Program-made: the position numbers and the translations under genes | Assembly: GCA_002372875.1 (NCBI GenBank) | Contig: DFJD01000017.1 | Location: forward strand, 1-16,380 | Source: Clostridiales bacterium UBA3680 | Lineage (GTDB): Bacteria > Bacillota > Clostridia > Lachnospirales > CAG-274 | DNA length: 16,380 nucleotides | Direction of reading: 5' to 3' | Notes under the pieces: generated by a model | The model's database searches: none | Told to the model about the DNA's origin: nothing | What the model saw: only the letters and a program-made list of their open reading frames with translations | Part shown: positions 1 to 7,435 of the stretch, in pieces | Layout of the letters: the number at the start of each line of letters is the position of its first letter | Numbering within the stretch: the stretch's first letter is position 1

Positions 1-300
1 CATGTTCGTTACGCTCACAGCGGAAGTGAAAACAGCTTGAAGGCATTTATGTGGTATGAGGGTCACACTTTTGAAAGTAAGATGTTTACATTCAACATTC
101 TTGACAGAGTGGGCGGAGGCGATGCTTTTGCAAGCGGACTGATATATGCCATGATACATAATTACAAGCCAATGGATATGGTCAATTTTGCCGTTGCAAG
201 CAGCGTTATAAAGCATACTATACATGGTGATGCCAATATCACAGATGATGTACAAAGTATCAGAAATCTTATGAATATGAACTATGATATAAAACGTTGA
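1..300 (+). CDS. PfkB-family carbohydrate kinase, C-terminal part (2-keto-3-deoxygluconate kinase-like)
   Basis: The frame is open from base 1, so this is the 3' end of a gene that begins outside the window; about 99 residues remain. The segment holds the second PfkB signature, DRVGGGDAFASGL, around residues 37-49 of the visible part. The Asp in GGGDAF is the catalytic base of ribokinase-type sugar kinases and the Gly-rich run forms the anion hole. The preceding HSGSENSLKAFMWYEGHTFE stretch resembles KDG kinases, which phosphorylate 2-keto-3-deoxygluconate with ATP in pectin/uronate degradation. That substrate is inferred from overall similarity and could be another ketose or deoxy-sugar acid. 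The gene runs convergently towards the GNAT gene and ends 34 nt before a bidirectional terminator. A TTG at 37 lies inside the conserved domain and is not a start. Confidence 0.85.
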   Translation, partial: HVRYAHSGSENSLKAFMWYEGHTFESKMFTFNILDRVGGGDAFASGLIYAMIHNYKPMDMVNFAVASSVIKHTIHGDANITDDVQSIRNLMNMNYDIKR

Positions 301-334
301 TGTGTTTTGTTGCAATAGGTATAAATAGTTCCGT

Positions 335-374
335 AAAAAAAACGCTGTAGGCTTAAGGCTTACAGCGTTTTTTT
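335..374. terminator. Bidirectional rho-independent terminator
   Basis: A 9-bp perfect stem, AACGCTGTA (341-349) with TACAGCGTT (361-369), closes an 11-nt loop that can pair further. A run of A (335-342) precedes it and a run of T (368-374) follows it, so it can work in both directions. It lies between the convergent sugar kinase (+) and GNAT (-) genes and probably ends both transcripts. Confidence 0.9.
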
Positions 375-424
375 GTATATACAATACGTCGACGATATTC
401 GTATTCAGAAAAAATAAATGTGAT

Positions 425-904
425 TTACAGTTCACGATAATACGGACAGATGTTTTCATAATGCCCGTCCTTCATACGAAATCCTCCGGGAATGGTTCCA
501 AGTTGCGTAAAACCCAAGCGCTCATACAAATGTCTGGCATGGGTGTTGCTTTCAACGACAGCGTTAAATTGAAGCACTCGAAATCCAAGTTCTTTACCTT
601 TGTTCAGACAATCCAAAACCAATTGCTCTCCGATATGTTTGCCGCGGGCATCAGACGAAACCGCATAGCTTGCATTACAGATATGGCCGCATCTTCCGAC
701 ATTATTCGGATGCAGAATATAAAGTCCGAATATTTTCCCGTCCTCTTGTGCAACCGCGGTATAACTCTGTGAGGCGAAGAACTCCGCTCCGCTTTCCGTA
801 TTTAATAATTCTTCCTGCGGAAAAGCGATCCCTTCTTCCACAACTTCGTTCCAGATGCTGATGATCTCGGGCAAATCTCGGTCAACATATTTTCTGATAA
901 TCAT
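425..904 (-). CDS. GNAT-family N-acetyltransferase
   Basis: A protein of about 159 residues with the single GNAT (acetyltransferase_1) fold. It transfers an acetyl group from acetyl-CoA to an amine on an unknown substrate in the cytoplasm. The acetyl-CoA pyrophosphate-binding motif A is visible as SSDARGKHIGEQLV, matching the (Q/R)xxGx(G/A) pattern, and the typical C-terminal ESNTHARHLYERLGF segment follows. A start at 913 gives three extra residues (MKK) but would place GGAG directly against the ATG. The ATG at 904 has that GGAG (in CGGAG at 914-918) 9 nt upstream and gives an N-terminus, MIIRKYVDRDLPEI, typical of the family, so I chose 904. It lies 17 nt downstream of rqcH and is probably co-transcribed with it. 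Nothing in the sequence shows the substrate; aminoglycoside, phosphinothricin-like or protein targets are all possible. Confidence 0.85.
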   Translation of the reverse strand: MIIRKYVDRDLPEIISIWNEVVEEGIAFPQEELLNTESGAEFFASQSYTAVAQEDGKIFGLYILHPNNVGRCGHICNASYAVSSDARGKHIGEQLVLDCLNKGKELGFRVLQFNAVVESNTHARHLYERLGFTQLGTIPGGFRMKDGHYENICPYYREL

Positions 905-913
905 TTTTTTCAT

Positions 914-918
914 CTCCG
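914..918 (-). promoter_or_regulatory. Ribosome binding site deciding the GNAT start
   Basis: On the - strand the sequence reads CGGAG-ATGAAAAAA-ATG. The GGAG is at an ideal distance from the ATG at 904 and has no spacing from the ATG at 913, which favours the downstream start. Confidence 0.65.
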
Positions 919-921
919 ATT

Positions 922-2676
922 TTACACAGTAAGTTTTTCCGCAAGAGTTTTATCCGGGGTCACGTATGCGGTTTTATTGGTTTCGTATATCACAAAACCC
1001 GGTTTTGAACCATTGGGTTTTTTAACGTTTCTTTTTTCGGTATAATCCACGGCAACCTTTGAGTCGTTTTTTGCCTTGCTGTACACAGCGGCAAGGCAAG
1101 CGGCTTCGAAAATAGTTCTTTCGGGTATTTCTTCGCCTTTGTATATCACTATCACATGAGAGCCGGGAATGTTCTTGGTATGGAGCCAAAGATCTTTGGG
1201 TTTTGCCGTTTTGATCGTCAGCTCATCGTTTTGTGTGTTGTTTTTTCCGATATAAATATCATAACCGTCGGAGGAAACAAAATGCATCGCACTTGCTCTT
1301 TCTTGTGTTTTAGGGCCTTTTGCTTTGTCCTGTTTTTTTAGGTATCCCGTTTCGTTAAGTTCGGAGCGCAGCTGTTTTACATCGGCCTCGGTCACACAGT
1401 TGTCAACAGAGGTCAAAACTCCCTCCAAATATTCGATCTCATCTTCGTTTGCTGCGGTTTGCTCCAATGCGGCTTCATACGTCCTTTTTTGTTTATTGTA
1501 CTTTTTAAAATACGCCTGCGCGTTTTCGTTTGGTGTTTTTTCGGGGTCGAGTTTTATTTTTATTTTCTCTTGGTTTTCGGAATAGAAATTTACTACTTCG
1601 ACCTCCGACTCACCCTTTTTTATTGCGTAAATATTCGCCGTTATAAGCTCGCCCAAAAGTCTGAGGCGGTCTCTGTTTTCGGTCTGCTTTATATTTTTTT
1701 GCCAAAGGTCTCTTTTCCTGAGACATCTTTCAAGGTTTGATGCCACAATTTTTCTTATATCCGATGTTTTTTGTTTAAGTCTGTAGGAAAGGTCTCTGTT
1801 TTTGTAAAATTCTTCAACGGCCGGACTCATACTGTCAATGTCTTTTTTTCGGTACATGGAAAACTGTTGCATTTCAATCGGGGAAAAGTCTATGTATTTG
1901 TCGTTATCGGAATAGATGCAGGGGGTCGCTTTTCCCTCGGAAATATCATCTAAAATGCTCTTTAGCGCATCGTACACCCGATATAGGCTTTCGAGCGAAA
2001 CAAGAGAAATGTCATCGGAGCAATCTATTCCGGCTCTGAAACATAGTTCCGACGAAAAAACGGGACTGATACCCATAACTGTTTTGTATATAAGTTCTTG
2101 TATTTTCCCCGAGGCATTGTTTTTGATCGCCGCGGCGAAATCCTCTTTTGTACACTTAAGAGGGTTTATTTTGTCTGTGTGGGGAGGGGACATATACTGT
2201 CTTGAAGGCAGCATTTCTCTGACGGAGCTTTTGTCGTGGCCTATATGTTTCAGACAGTCACAGATGATCCCGTTTTTGTCAACAAGACATATATTTGAGT
2301 GCTTGCCCATTATCTCGAAAATAAGCCTTTTAACCGACAGATCTCCCATTTCGTTAAGTGACTCTATATAAAGCTCTATTATTCTGTCAAAGCCGTATTG
2401 CTTAACATCAACTATTTTTCCGCCTTGGAGATGTTTTCTTAAAACCATGCAAAAAAGAGGCGGAGCGGCGGGATTTTCAAGTCTTTGTTCCGTAAAATGA
2501 AATTTTGTGTTTGAAGCGTTTGCGGTAAGCAAAAGCCTGTATTGTTTGCCAAAGCCTCTTATTTGAAGCATTATTTCATCTCTGTTGGGTTGATGTATCT
2601 TATCTATTCTGGCATCGGTTATGGTTCTTTTTAATTCCTTTTCAAGTGCGAATACCGTTATTCCGTCAAAAGCCAT
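922..2676 (-). CDS. rqcH: RqcH (NFACT protein), ribosome-associated quality control factor
   Basis: A 584-residue NFACT protein, the usual length for RqcH (also annotated as fibronectin-binding protein/FbpA). In Bacillus subtilis RqcH binds stalled 50S subunits carrying peptidyl-tRNA, recruits tRNA-Ala and adds C-terminal poly-alanine tails that mark the chain for degradation. The NFACT-N domain starts at residue 1 (MAFDGITVFALEKEL) and contains Asp97-Arg98 in YGFDRIIEL, the pair reported as needed for RqcH function. A charged coiled-coil region follows at about 285-450, including LGELITANIYAIKKG and LDPEKTPNENAQAYFKKY. The NFACT-R (DUF814) domain lies at about 463-575 with DLWLHTKNIPGSHV. 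The start is supported by GGGAG 9 nt upstream. It is the first gene of a - strand pair with the GNAT gene and is expressed from the promoter at 2728-2756. No damage is seen. Confidence 0.95.
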   Translation of the reverse strand: MAFDGITVFALEKELKRTITDARIDKIHQPNRDEIMLQIRGFGKQYRLLLTANASNTKFHFTEQRLENPAAPPLFCMVLRKHLQGGKIVDVKQYGFDRIIELYIESLNEMGDLSVKRLIFEIMGKHSNICLVDKNGIICDCLKHIGHDKSSVREMLPSRQYMSPPHTDKINPLKCTKEDFAAAIKNNASGKIQELIYKTVMGISPVFSSELCFRAGIDCSDDISLVSLESLYRVYDALKSILDDISEGKATPCIYSDNDKYIDFSPIEMQQFSMYRKKDIDSMSPAVEEFYKNRDLSYRLKQKTSDIRKIVASNLERCLRKRDLWQKNIKQTENRDRLRLLGELITANIYAIKKGESEVEVVNFYSENQEKIKIKLDPEKTPNENAQAYFKKYNKQKRTYEAALEQTAANEDEIEYLEGVLTSVDNCVTEADVKQLRSELNETGYLKKQDKAKGPKTQERASAMHFVSSDGYDIYIGKNNTQNDELTIKTAKPKDLWLHTKNIPGSHVIVIYKGEEIPERTIFEAACLAAVYSKAKNDSKVAVDYTEKRNVKKPNGSKPGFVIYETNKTAYVTPDKTLAEKLTV

Positions 2677-2708
2677 TATATTATTCTCCCTATTTGTTGT
2701 TATTGATG

Positions 2709-2737
2709 TTGATTTTTACTTCCGAAAATTGTATAAT
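2709..2737 (+). promoter_or_regulatory. Sigma-A-type promoter for the REC-GGDEF-EAL operon
   Basis: TTGATT (2709-2714) forms the -35 box, with a 17-nt spacer and a perfect TATAAT (2732-2737) as the -10 box. Transcription should begin near 2744, about 29 nt before the first start codon. It is probably the main promoter for the long + strand operon down to 13379. Confidence 0.75.
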
Positions 2738-2756
2738 ATAACGATAAATATGTCAA
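2728..2756 (-). promoter_or_regulatory. Sigma-A-type promoter for rqcH
   Basis: Reading the - strand, TTGACA (2756-2751) is a perfect -35 box, followed by a 17-nt spacer and TACAAT (2733-2728) as the -10 box. The predicted start of transcription is near 2721, giving a leader of about 45 nt before rqcH. The -10 box shares 2 bp with the -10 box of the opposing promoter. Confidence 0.75.
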
Positions 2757-2772
2757 GAAGGGAGATGACAAT

Positions 2773-4929
2773 ATGTCTGAGGGCAAAAAAATAATACTGA
2801 TAGTTGATGACTCCTTTATAAACAGGCAGATGCTGTGTAATATTCTTAACGATGAATATAATACCATTCAGGCTGAAAACGGGGCTGAGGCACTTGAAAT
2901 ACTCAGAGAACACGGAGAGAGGATATCCGCCGTGCTTCTTGATGTTATCACCCCTATTATGAACGGTTACAGATTTCTTGAGGAAAGACAGAAAGATAAA
3001 GTGCTGTCAAATATACCCGTTATCGCAACAACTATTAACGACCCGCATATTGCCGAAATAGAGACCCTTAAAAGAGGTGCCACCGATTTTATTCAAAAGC
3101 CCTACAACCCCACCGTTGTAAGACAAAGAGTGGAAAACATTATAAAATTAAGAGAGACCGCAGCCTTTGTAAACACCGTTGAGCATGATGCTTTGACGGG
3201 CTTTTATAACAGAGAGGCTTTTTATGCTCATGCAAGAAGATATATTGATGCAAACTCTGAAAAGGACTTCGATTTTATTGCAATGGACCTTAACGATTTT
3301 AAAATCGTTAACGATATGTTTGGTGAAAATGTTGGCGATGAGCTTTTAAAATGCTGGAGCAAAATAATTGAAAATGATATAGCAAAAAACGGAATGTGCG
3401 GAAGAATAAGCGGAGACGTTTTCGCTGTCGTAATGCCCGGTCACAGAGAATATTCCGAGGAGTTGTTTGAAGGCTATATTGAAAAGCTCAATCGTTTTGA
3501 TCTGAATTTTACACTTAAGGTAAAATTCGGTATTTACCATGTTGAAGACAAATCGTTGCCGCTTTCACTTATGTGTGACAGAGCACTTCTTGCCATAAAG
3601 GCTATAAAGGACGATTTTAGGAAAACATTTTCATACTATGACGAAAGCCTTAAAGAGAAACTGTGGAATGAGCAGGAACTTACAAATACAATGAGAAATG
3701 CTCTTAAAACCGGGCAATTTCATGTTTATTTGCAGCCTAAATACGATCTTTATAACAACACTGTTTCGGGAGCTGAGGCACTTGTCAGGTGGATCCATCC
3801 CGAGAAGGGATTTATGCCGCCTATCACTTTTATACCGCTTTTTGAGAAAAACGGCTTTATAACCGAGCTTGATATGTATGTGTGCGACAAGGTGTGTCAG
3901 ATAATAAGAAGCTGGATAGATGAGGGGATAGAGCCTGTTCCCGTGTCGATAAACGTTTCGAGAGTTGATATTTACAATCCCGCTCTTATAGAAACAATAA
4001 ACAAATGTGTGAAAAAATACGATATTCCCGTAAAGTATCTTCACATAGAAATTACGGAAACTTCTTATACAGAAAATTCAATGCAGCTTAAAGATGTGGT
4101 GCTTATGCTCAGAAAAGAGGGCTACCACATAGAGATGGACGATTTCGGCTCGGGTTATTCTTCCCTTAACATGCTTAACGACATTCCTGTGGATACGCTG
4201 AAGCTTGACATGGGTTTCCTTAAAAAGGGAGAGAGAACGGGAAGAGATGAGACTGTTATGAGTTTTGTTGTCTCTCTTGCGAAAAAGCTGAGCTTGAGTG
4301 TTATTGCGGAGGGTGTGGAAAAGAAGGATGAAGCAGAGTTTCTTCGCTCTCTCGGCTGTGATTACGCACAGGGATATTTATATTCAAAGCCCGTTCCCGT
4401 GGATGAATTTAATAAAGACTTTGTAAAAACAAAAAGGCCTTTTAAAGGCATAGAAGAAAAAGAAAAAACAGACTTTAAAGATGTGGATTCGGAGGCGTTA
4501 AACGATATACTCGACACATCCGATTTCAATAAAATATTTGACTCTTCCGCGGCTGTTTCGGCGCTTATGGAGTATGACGGCAAGGATATATACATAAAAA
4601 GAACAACGAAAGATTTCAGAAATTTCATGAACGAGATCACGGGCAAAACCGGCCCTTTGTTTAAGCTTAGGGAATATATGTCCGAAAAGGCTTTTGATTG
4701 TTTTAAAGACTGCTTTGAAAAAGCACGCAAAGACGGACATCGCTTCGATATAATACTTCCTTTTTCGGAGAATGTTGAAAAGAAAACGTACATAAGATTC
4801 AAGGCAAAGATCCTTTCAAAAACAGGTGACAAATACGAATTTATGGCAGACGTGGAAGATGCGGACAAATTTACCGATGAAAAAGGAGAAATTATTTTTA
4901 ACGGTGAAGTTCGGAGGTGTGAAAATTGA
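2773..4929 (+). CDS. Response regulator with REC, degenerate GGDEF and EAL (c-di-GMP phosphodiesterase) domains
   Basis: A 718-residue cytoplasmic protein with no membrane segment. REC domain, residues 7-125: acidic pair D12/D13, phospho-acceptor D57 in AVLLDVITPIMNGY, T86/T87, and K109 in IQKPYNP. GGDEF domain, about 135-290: the signature is RISGDVF (211-217), so GGDEF is changed to SGDVF. The metal-binding Glu is lost, and diguanylate cyclase activity is unlikely. EAL domain, about 300-550: EALVRW with E335, N394, E426, the D456-D457 pair in MDDFGSG, K477, E513 in IAEGVE and Q533 in AQGYLYSKP. All expected catalytic and metal ligands are present, so it should hydrolyse c-di-GMP. Residues 580-700 form a further alpha/beta segment that resembles a PAS domain (inference). 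The start has GGGAG 8 nt upstream. The stop overlaps the Hpt gene, suggesting a phosphorelay pair. Confidence 0.92.
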   Translation: MSEGKKIILIVDDSFINRQMLCNILNDEYNTIQAENGAEALEILREHGERISAVLLDVITPIMNGYRFLEERQKDKVLSNIPVIATTINDPHIAEIETLKRGATDFIQKPYNPTVVRQRVENIIKLRETAAFVNTVEHDALTGFYNREAFYAHARRYIDANSEKDFDFIAMDLNDFKIVNDMFGENVGDELLKCWSKIIENDIAKNGMCGRISGDVFAVVMPGHREYSEELFEGYIEKLNRFDLNFTLKVKFGIYHVEDKSLPLSLMCDRALLAIKAIKDDFRKTFSYYDESLKEKLWNEQELTNTMRNALKTGQFHVYLQPKYDLYNNTVSGAEALVRWIHPEKGFMPPITFIPLFEKNGFITELDMYVCDKVCQIIRSWIDEGIEPVPVSINVSRVDIYNPALIETINKCVKKYDIPVKYLHIEITETSYTENSMQLKDVVLMLRKEGYHIEMDDFGSGYSSLNMLNDIPVDTLKLDMGFLKKGERTGRDETVMSFVVSLAKKLSLSVIAEGVEKKDEAEFLRSLGCDYAQGYLYSKPVPVDEFNKDFVKTKRPFKGIEEKEKTDFKDVDSEALNDILDTSDFNKIFDSSAAVSALMEYDGKDIYIKRTTKDFRNFMNEITGKTGPLFKLREYMSEKAFDCFKDCFEKARKDGHRFDIILPFSENVEKKTYIRFKAKILSKTGDKYEFMADVEDADKFTDEKGEIIFNGEVRRCEN
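3290..3311. repeat. 22-bp perfect palindrome within the GGDEF coding region
   Basis: The half site TTAACGATTTT (3290-3300) is followed at once by its exact reverse complement (3301-3311), with no spacer. It encodes the start of the conserved LNDFKIVND stretch of the GGDEF domain, so part of it is constrained by the protein sequence. A DNA-binding or mRNA-folding role is only a possibility. Confidence 0.6.
4913..4917 (+). promoter_or_regulatory. Ribosome binding site supporting a TTG start
   Basis: GGAGG lies 8 nt upstream of the TTG at 4926 and inside the end of the preceding gene. No ATG is equally placed, so TTG is the likely start of the Hpt gene. Confidence 0.7.
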
Positions 4930-5291
4930 ACACGGATGAGGTATATTCAAAAGTAGAAGCAACGCTCGATGTAGACATAAAAGGCGCAACGGAAAGATTT
5001 TGCGGAAATAAAGATCTTTTTTTGATGTGCCTGAAAAGATTTGCCGAAGAGCCCACCTTCGGAGAGCTGAAGAAAACGATTCAAAGAGGGGATTACGAAG
5101 GAGCTTTTGAGCAGGCGCATACACTTAAAGGAGTGTGTGCCAACATGGGGCTTATATCTTTGCTTGAAAGTGTAAGCGGCATAACGGAGATTTTAAGAAG
5201 CAAGAGCTATGACGGATTGAAAGAAGAATTTGAAAAAACGGAAAAATTATATTCCGACACCGTAAACAAAATAAAGGAGTTAATCAATTAA
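4926..5291 (+). CDS. Hpt (histidine phosphotransfer) domain protein
   Basis: A 121-residue, mostly helical protein consisting of one Hpt domain. The phospho-accepting histidine is H65 in FEQAHTLKGVCANMG, which matches the AHxLKGxxxxxG signature of phosphorelay transfer proteins. It would carry phosphate between a hybrid histidine kinase and a REC domain. No kinase is encoded in the window. The TTG start overlaps the stop of the REC-GGDEF-EAL gene (TTGA), with GGAGG 8 nt upstream, so the two are probably translationally coupled. The obvious partner is that neighbour's D57 REC domain. In anaerobic Firmicutes such small Hpt proteins often sit next to REC-GGDEF or REC-EAL proteins (general family knowledge). 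The function is firm; the partner is inference. Confidence 0.88.
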   Translation: MNTDEVYSKVEATLDVDIKGATERFCGNKDLFLMCLKRFAEEPTFGELKKTIQRGDYEGAFEQAHTLKGVCANMGLISLLESVSGITEILRSKSYDGLKEEFEKTEKLYSDTVNKIKELIN

Positions 5292-5293
5292 AA

Positions 5294-7435
5294 ATGGATA
5301 TAGTAAAGGCGCTGACCGAACAATTCGGCATTACGGCAACACAGGCACAAAATGTTATTTCACTTCTTGACGAGGGCAACACCATTCCCTTTATAGCAAG
5401 ATACAGAAAGGAAATGACAGGAGCTCTTGACGACCAGATAATAAGAGAGCTTTCCGAAAGACTTGATTATCTGAGAGGTCTTGACGAAAAGAGAGAATCC
5501 GTAAGGAATCTTATTACCGAACAGGGCAATATGACAGAAGAAATAGCAAAAGCCCTTGATGTTGCTTCCACCTTGAAAGAAATAGACGATATATACAGAC
5601 CCTTCCGCCCTAAAAGAAGAACTAAAGCTACCATTGCACAGGAAAAGGGACTTGACCCTCTTGCAAAGCTTATTTTTGAGCAGGAGAAGGGTGTGGATGT
5701 TTATCTCGAAGCGGAAAAATATGTGAATGCCGAAAAAGAGGTCTTTTCCGCCGAAGAGGCTATATCGGGAGCAAAGGACATTATAAGCGAGATGATAAGC
5801 GATAATGCCGATTGCAGAAATATTGTACGAGAGCTTACAAATAAAAGCGGACTTATAGTATCCGTTGCATCGGACCCCGAGGAAAAAACGGTATACGAAA
5901 TGTATTATGATTACTCCGAAAAGGTAGCCTCCGTTGCTTCACACAGAGTGCTCGCTCTTAACAGAGGGGAAAAGGAAGAAAAGCTCAAAGTTAAGATCGA
6001 AGCCCCCGCAGAGGATATCATAAACGCTCTTGAGCTAAAGCTTGTAAGAGACGAAGGGCAGTGCGGCAACATTGTAAAAGAGTGCGTGTTCGACAGCTAT
6101 AAAAGATTGATAGAACCCTCGGTTGAAAGAGAGATAAGAAGTGAGCTTACGGAAAAGGCACAGGAAGGGGCGATAAAGGTCTTCGGAGAAAATCTGAAGC
6201 AGTTGCTTCTTCAGCCCCCGATAAAGGAAAGGGTGGTAATTGCCCTCGATCCGGGTTACAGAAACGGATGTAAGCTGGCGGTTGTGGATGCAACGGGAAA
6301 GGTGCTTGATACGGGAGTTATTTACCCCACCATACCGTCGAGGGTAGAGGCATCGGAAAAAACACTGAAAAATATGATCGTAAAAAACAAGGTCAACCTT
6401 ATGTGTATAGGTAACGGTACCGCATCAAGGGAAACGGAGAAGTTTGCCGTTAATGTGATAAAGGACATGGGTTCGAATTTGCAATATATTATGGTAAACG
6501 AGGCGGGAGCGTCGGTGTATTCGGCATCTAAACTCGGTGCCGAAGAGTTTCCGCAGTATGATGTGGCGGTAAGAAGTGCCATATCTCTTGCAAGAAGAGT
6601 GCAAGATCCCCTTGCCGAGCTTGTAAAAATTGAACCTAAGGCTATAGGTGTAGGTCAATATCAACACGATATGAATAAAAAAAGACTCGAAGAAGCATTA
6701 GGTGGCGTGGTTGAAAGTTGTGTTAACTCTGTGGGAGTTGACCTTAATACCGCCTCGCCCTCGCTTCTAAGCTATGTGTCGGGCATCACTCCCACCATAT
6801 CAAAAAATATACTTGCTTACAGAGAAGAAAACGGCAGATTTAAAAGCAGAAAAGAACTTTTAAAGGTCGCAAAACTCGGCCCTAAGGCGTTTGAACAGTG
6901 TGCGGGTTTTTTGAGGGTAGACGGTTCGGTCGCCCTTGATATGACAGCCGTTCATCCCGAAAGCTATGACGTGGCTCAAAAGCTTATGGAAAAGTTCGGC
7001 TACGGAGAAGATGATATTAAAAAAGGTTCGTTAAAGGGTATACATAAAAAAATTGCGGATATAGAAAAGGTCGCAAAGGAGCTTGAGGTGGGCGTACCCA
7101 CTCTTAAAGATATTATCGGAGAGCTTGAAAAGCCCGGAAGAGACCCGAGAGATGATATGCCTAAGCCCATACTTAAAAGTGATGTTTTATCCATAGAGGA
7201 CATAAAAGAGGGAATGATATTAAAAGGTACCGTAAGAAATGTTATAGATTTCGGCGTGTTTGTGGATATAGGAGTGCATCAGGATGGACTTGTGCATATA
7301 TCGCAAATATGCAACAGGTATATAAAGCACCCTCTTGAGGCCGTGTCCGTAGGAGATATTGTGGATGTTAAAGTGATCGGTGTGGATGTTGCCAAAAACA
7401 GGATCTCACTTTCCATGAAGGAAGTAAATGCATGA
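5294..7435 (+). CDS. tex: Tex-family RNA-binding transcription accessory protein
   Basis: A 713-residue protein of typical Tex length. In order: N-terminal helical region with the hallmark EGNTIPFIARYRKEMTG (27-43) and YRPFRPKRRTKATIA (101-115); a YqgF/RNase H-like domain beginning at about 312 (VVIALDPGYRNGCKLAVVD); tandem helix-hairpin-helix motifs at about 483-545 (VDLNTASPSLLSYVSGI); and a C-terminal S1 RNA-binding domain at about 638-708 (GTVRNVIDFGVFVDIG, DGLVHISQI). Tex binds nucleic acid and the transcription machinery and affects toxin gene expression in Bordetella and other bacteria; its exact biochemical role remains unclear. The start is the ATG 2 nt after the Hpt stop. The nearest Shine-Dalgarno (AAGGAG, 5274-5279) is 14 nt away, a little far, so translation may depend on coupling from the Hpt gene. 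The gene overlaps recU by 4 nt. Confidence 0.95.
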   Translation: MDIVKALTEQFGITATQAQNVISLLDEGNTIPFIARYRKEMTGALDDQIIRELSERLDYLRGLDEKRESVRNLITEQGNMTEEIAKALDVASTLKEIDDIYRPFRPKRRTKATIAQEKGLDPLAKLIFEQEKGVDVYLEAEKYVNAEKEVFSAEEAISGAKDIISEMISDNADCRNIVRELTNKSGLIVSVASDPEEKTVYEMYYDYSEKVASVASHRVLALNRGEKEEKLKVKIEAPAEDIINALELKLVRDEGQCGNIVKECVFDSYKRLIEPSVEREIRSELTEKAQEGAIKVFGENLKQLLLQPPIKERVVIALDPGYRNGCKLAVVDATGKVLDTGVIYPTIPSRVEASEKTLKNMIVKNKVNLMCIGNGTASRETEKFAVNVIKDMGSNLQYIMVNEAGASVYSASKLGAEEFPQYDVAVRSAISLARRVQDPLAELVKIEPKAIGVGQYQHDMNKKRLEEALGGVVESCVNSVGVDLNTASPSLLSYVSGITPTISKNILAYREENGRFKSRKELLKVAKLGPKAFEQCAGFLRVDGSVALDMTAVHPESYDVAQKLMEKFGYGEDDIKKGSLKGIHKKIADIEKVAKELEVGVPTLKDIIGELEKPGRDPRDDMPKPILKSDVLSIEDIKEGMILKGTVRNVIDFGVFVDIGVHQDGLVHISQICNRYIKHPLEAVSVGDIVDVKVIGVDVAKNRISLSMKEVNA

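Noticed and set aside
905..913. Three extra N-terminal codons (start at 913) for the GNAT protein
   Set aside because: The ATG at 913 directly abuts the GGAG motif, while the ATG at 904 has correct spacing.
1916..2371. 151-codon open frame on the + strand
   Set aside because: It is antisense to rqcH, whose NFACT motifs are intact; there is no support for a separate gene.
4362..4868. 168-codon open frame on the - strand with a serine-rich product
   Set aside because: It is antisense to the C-terminal part of the REC-GGDEF-EAL gene; composition is that of a reverse-strand shadow and it has no family motif.
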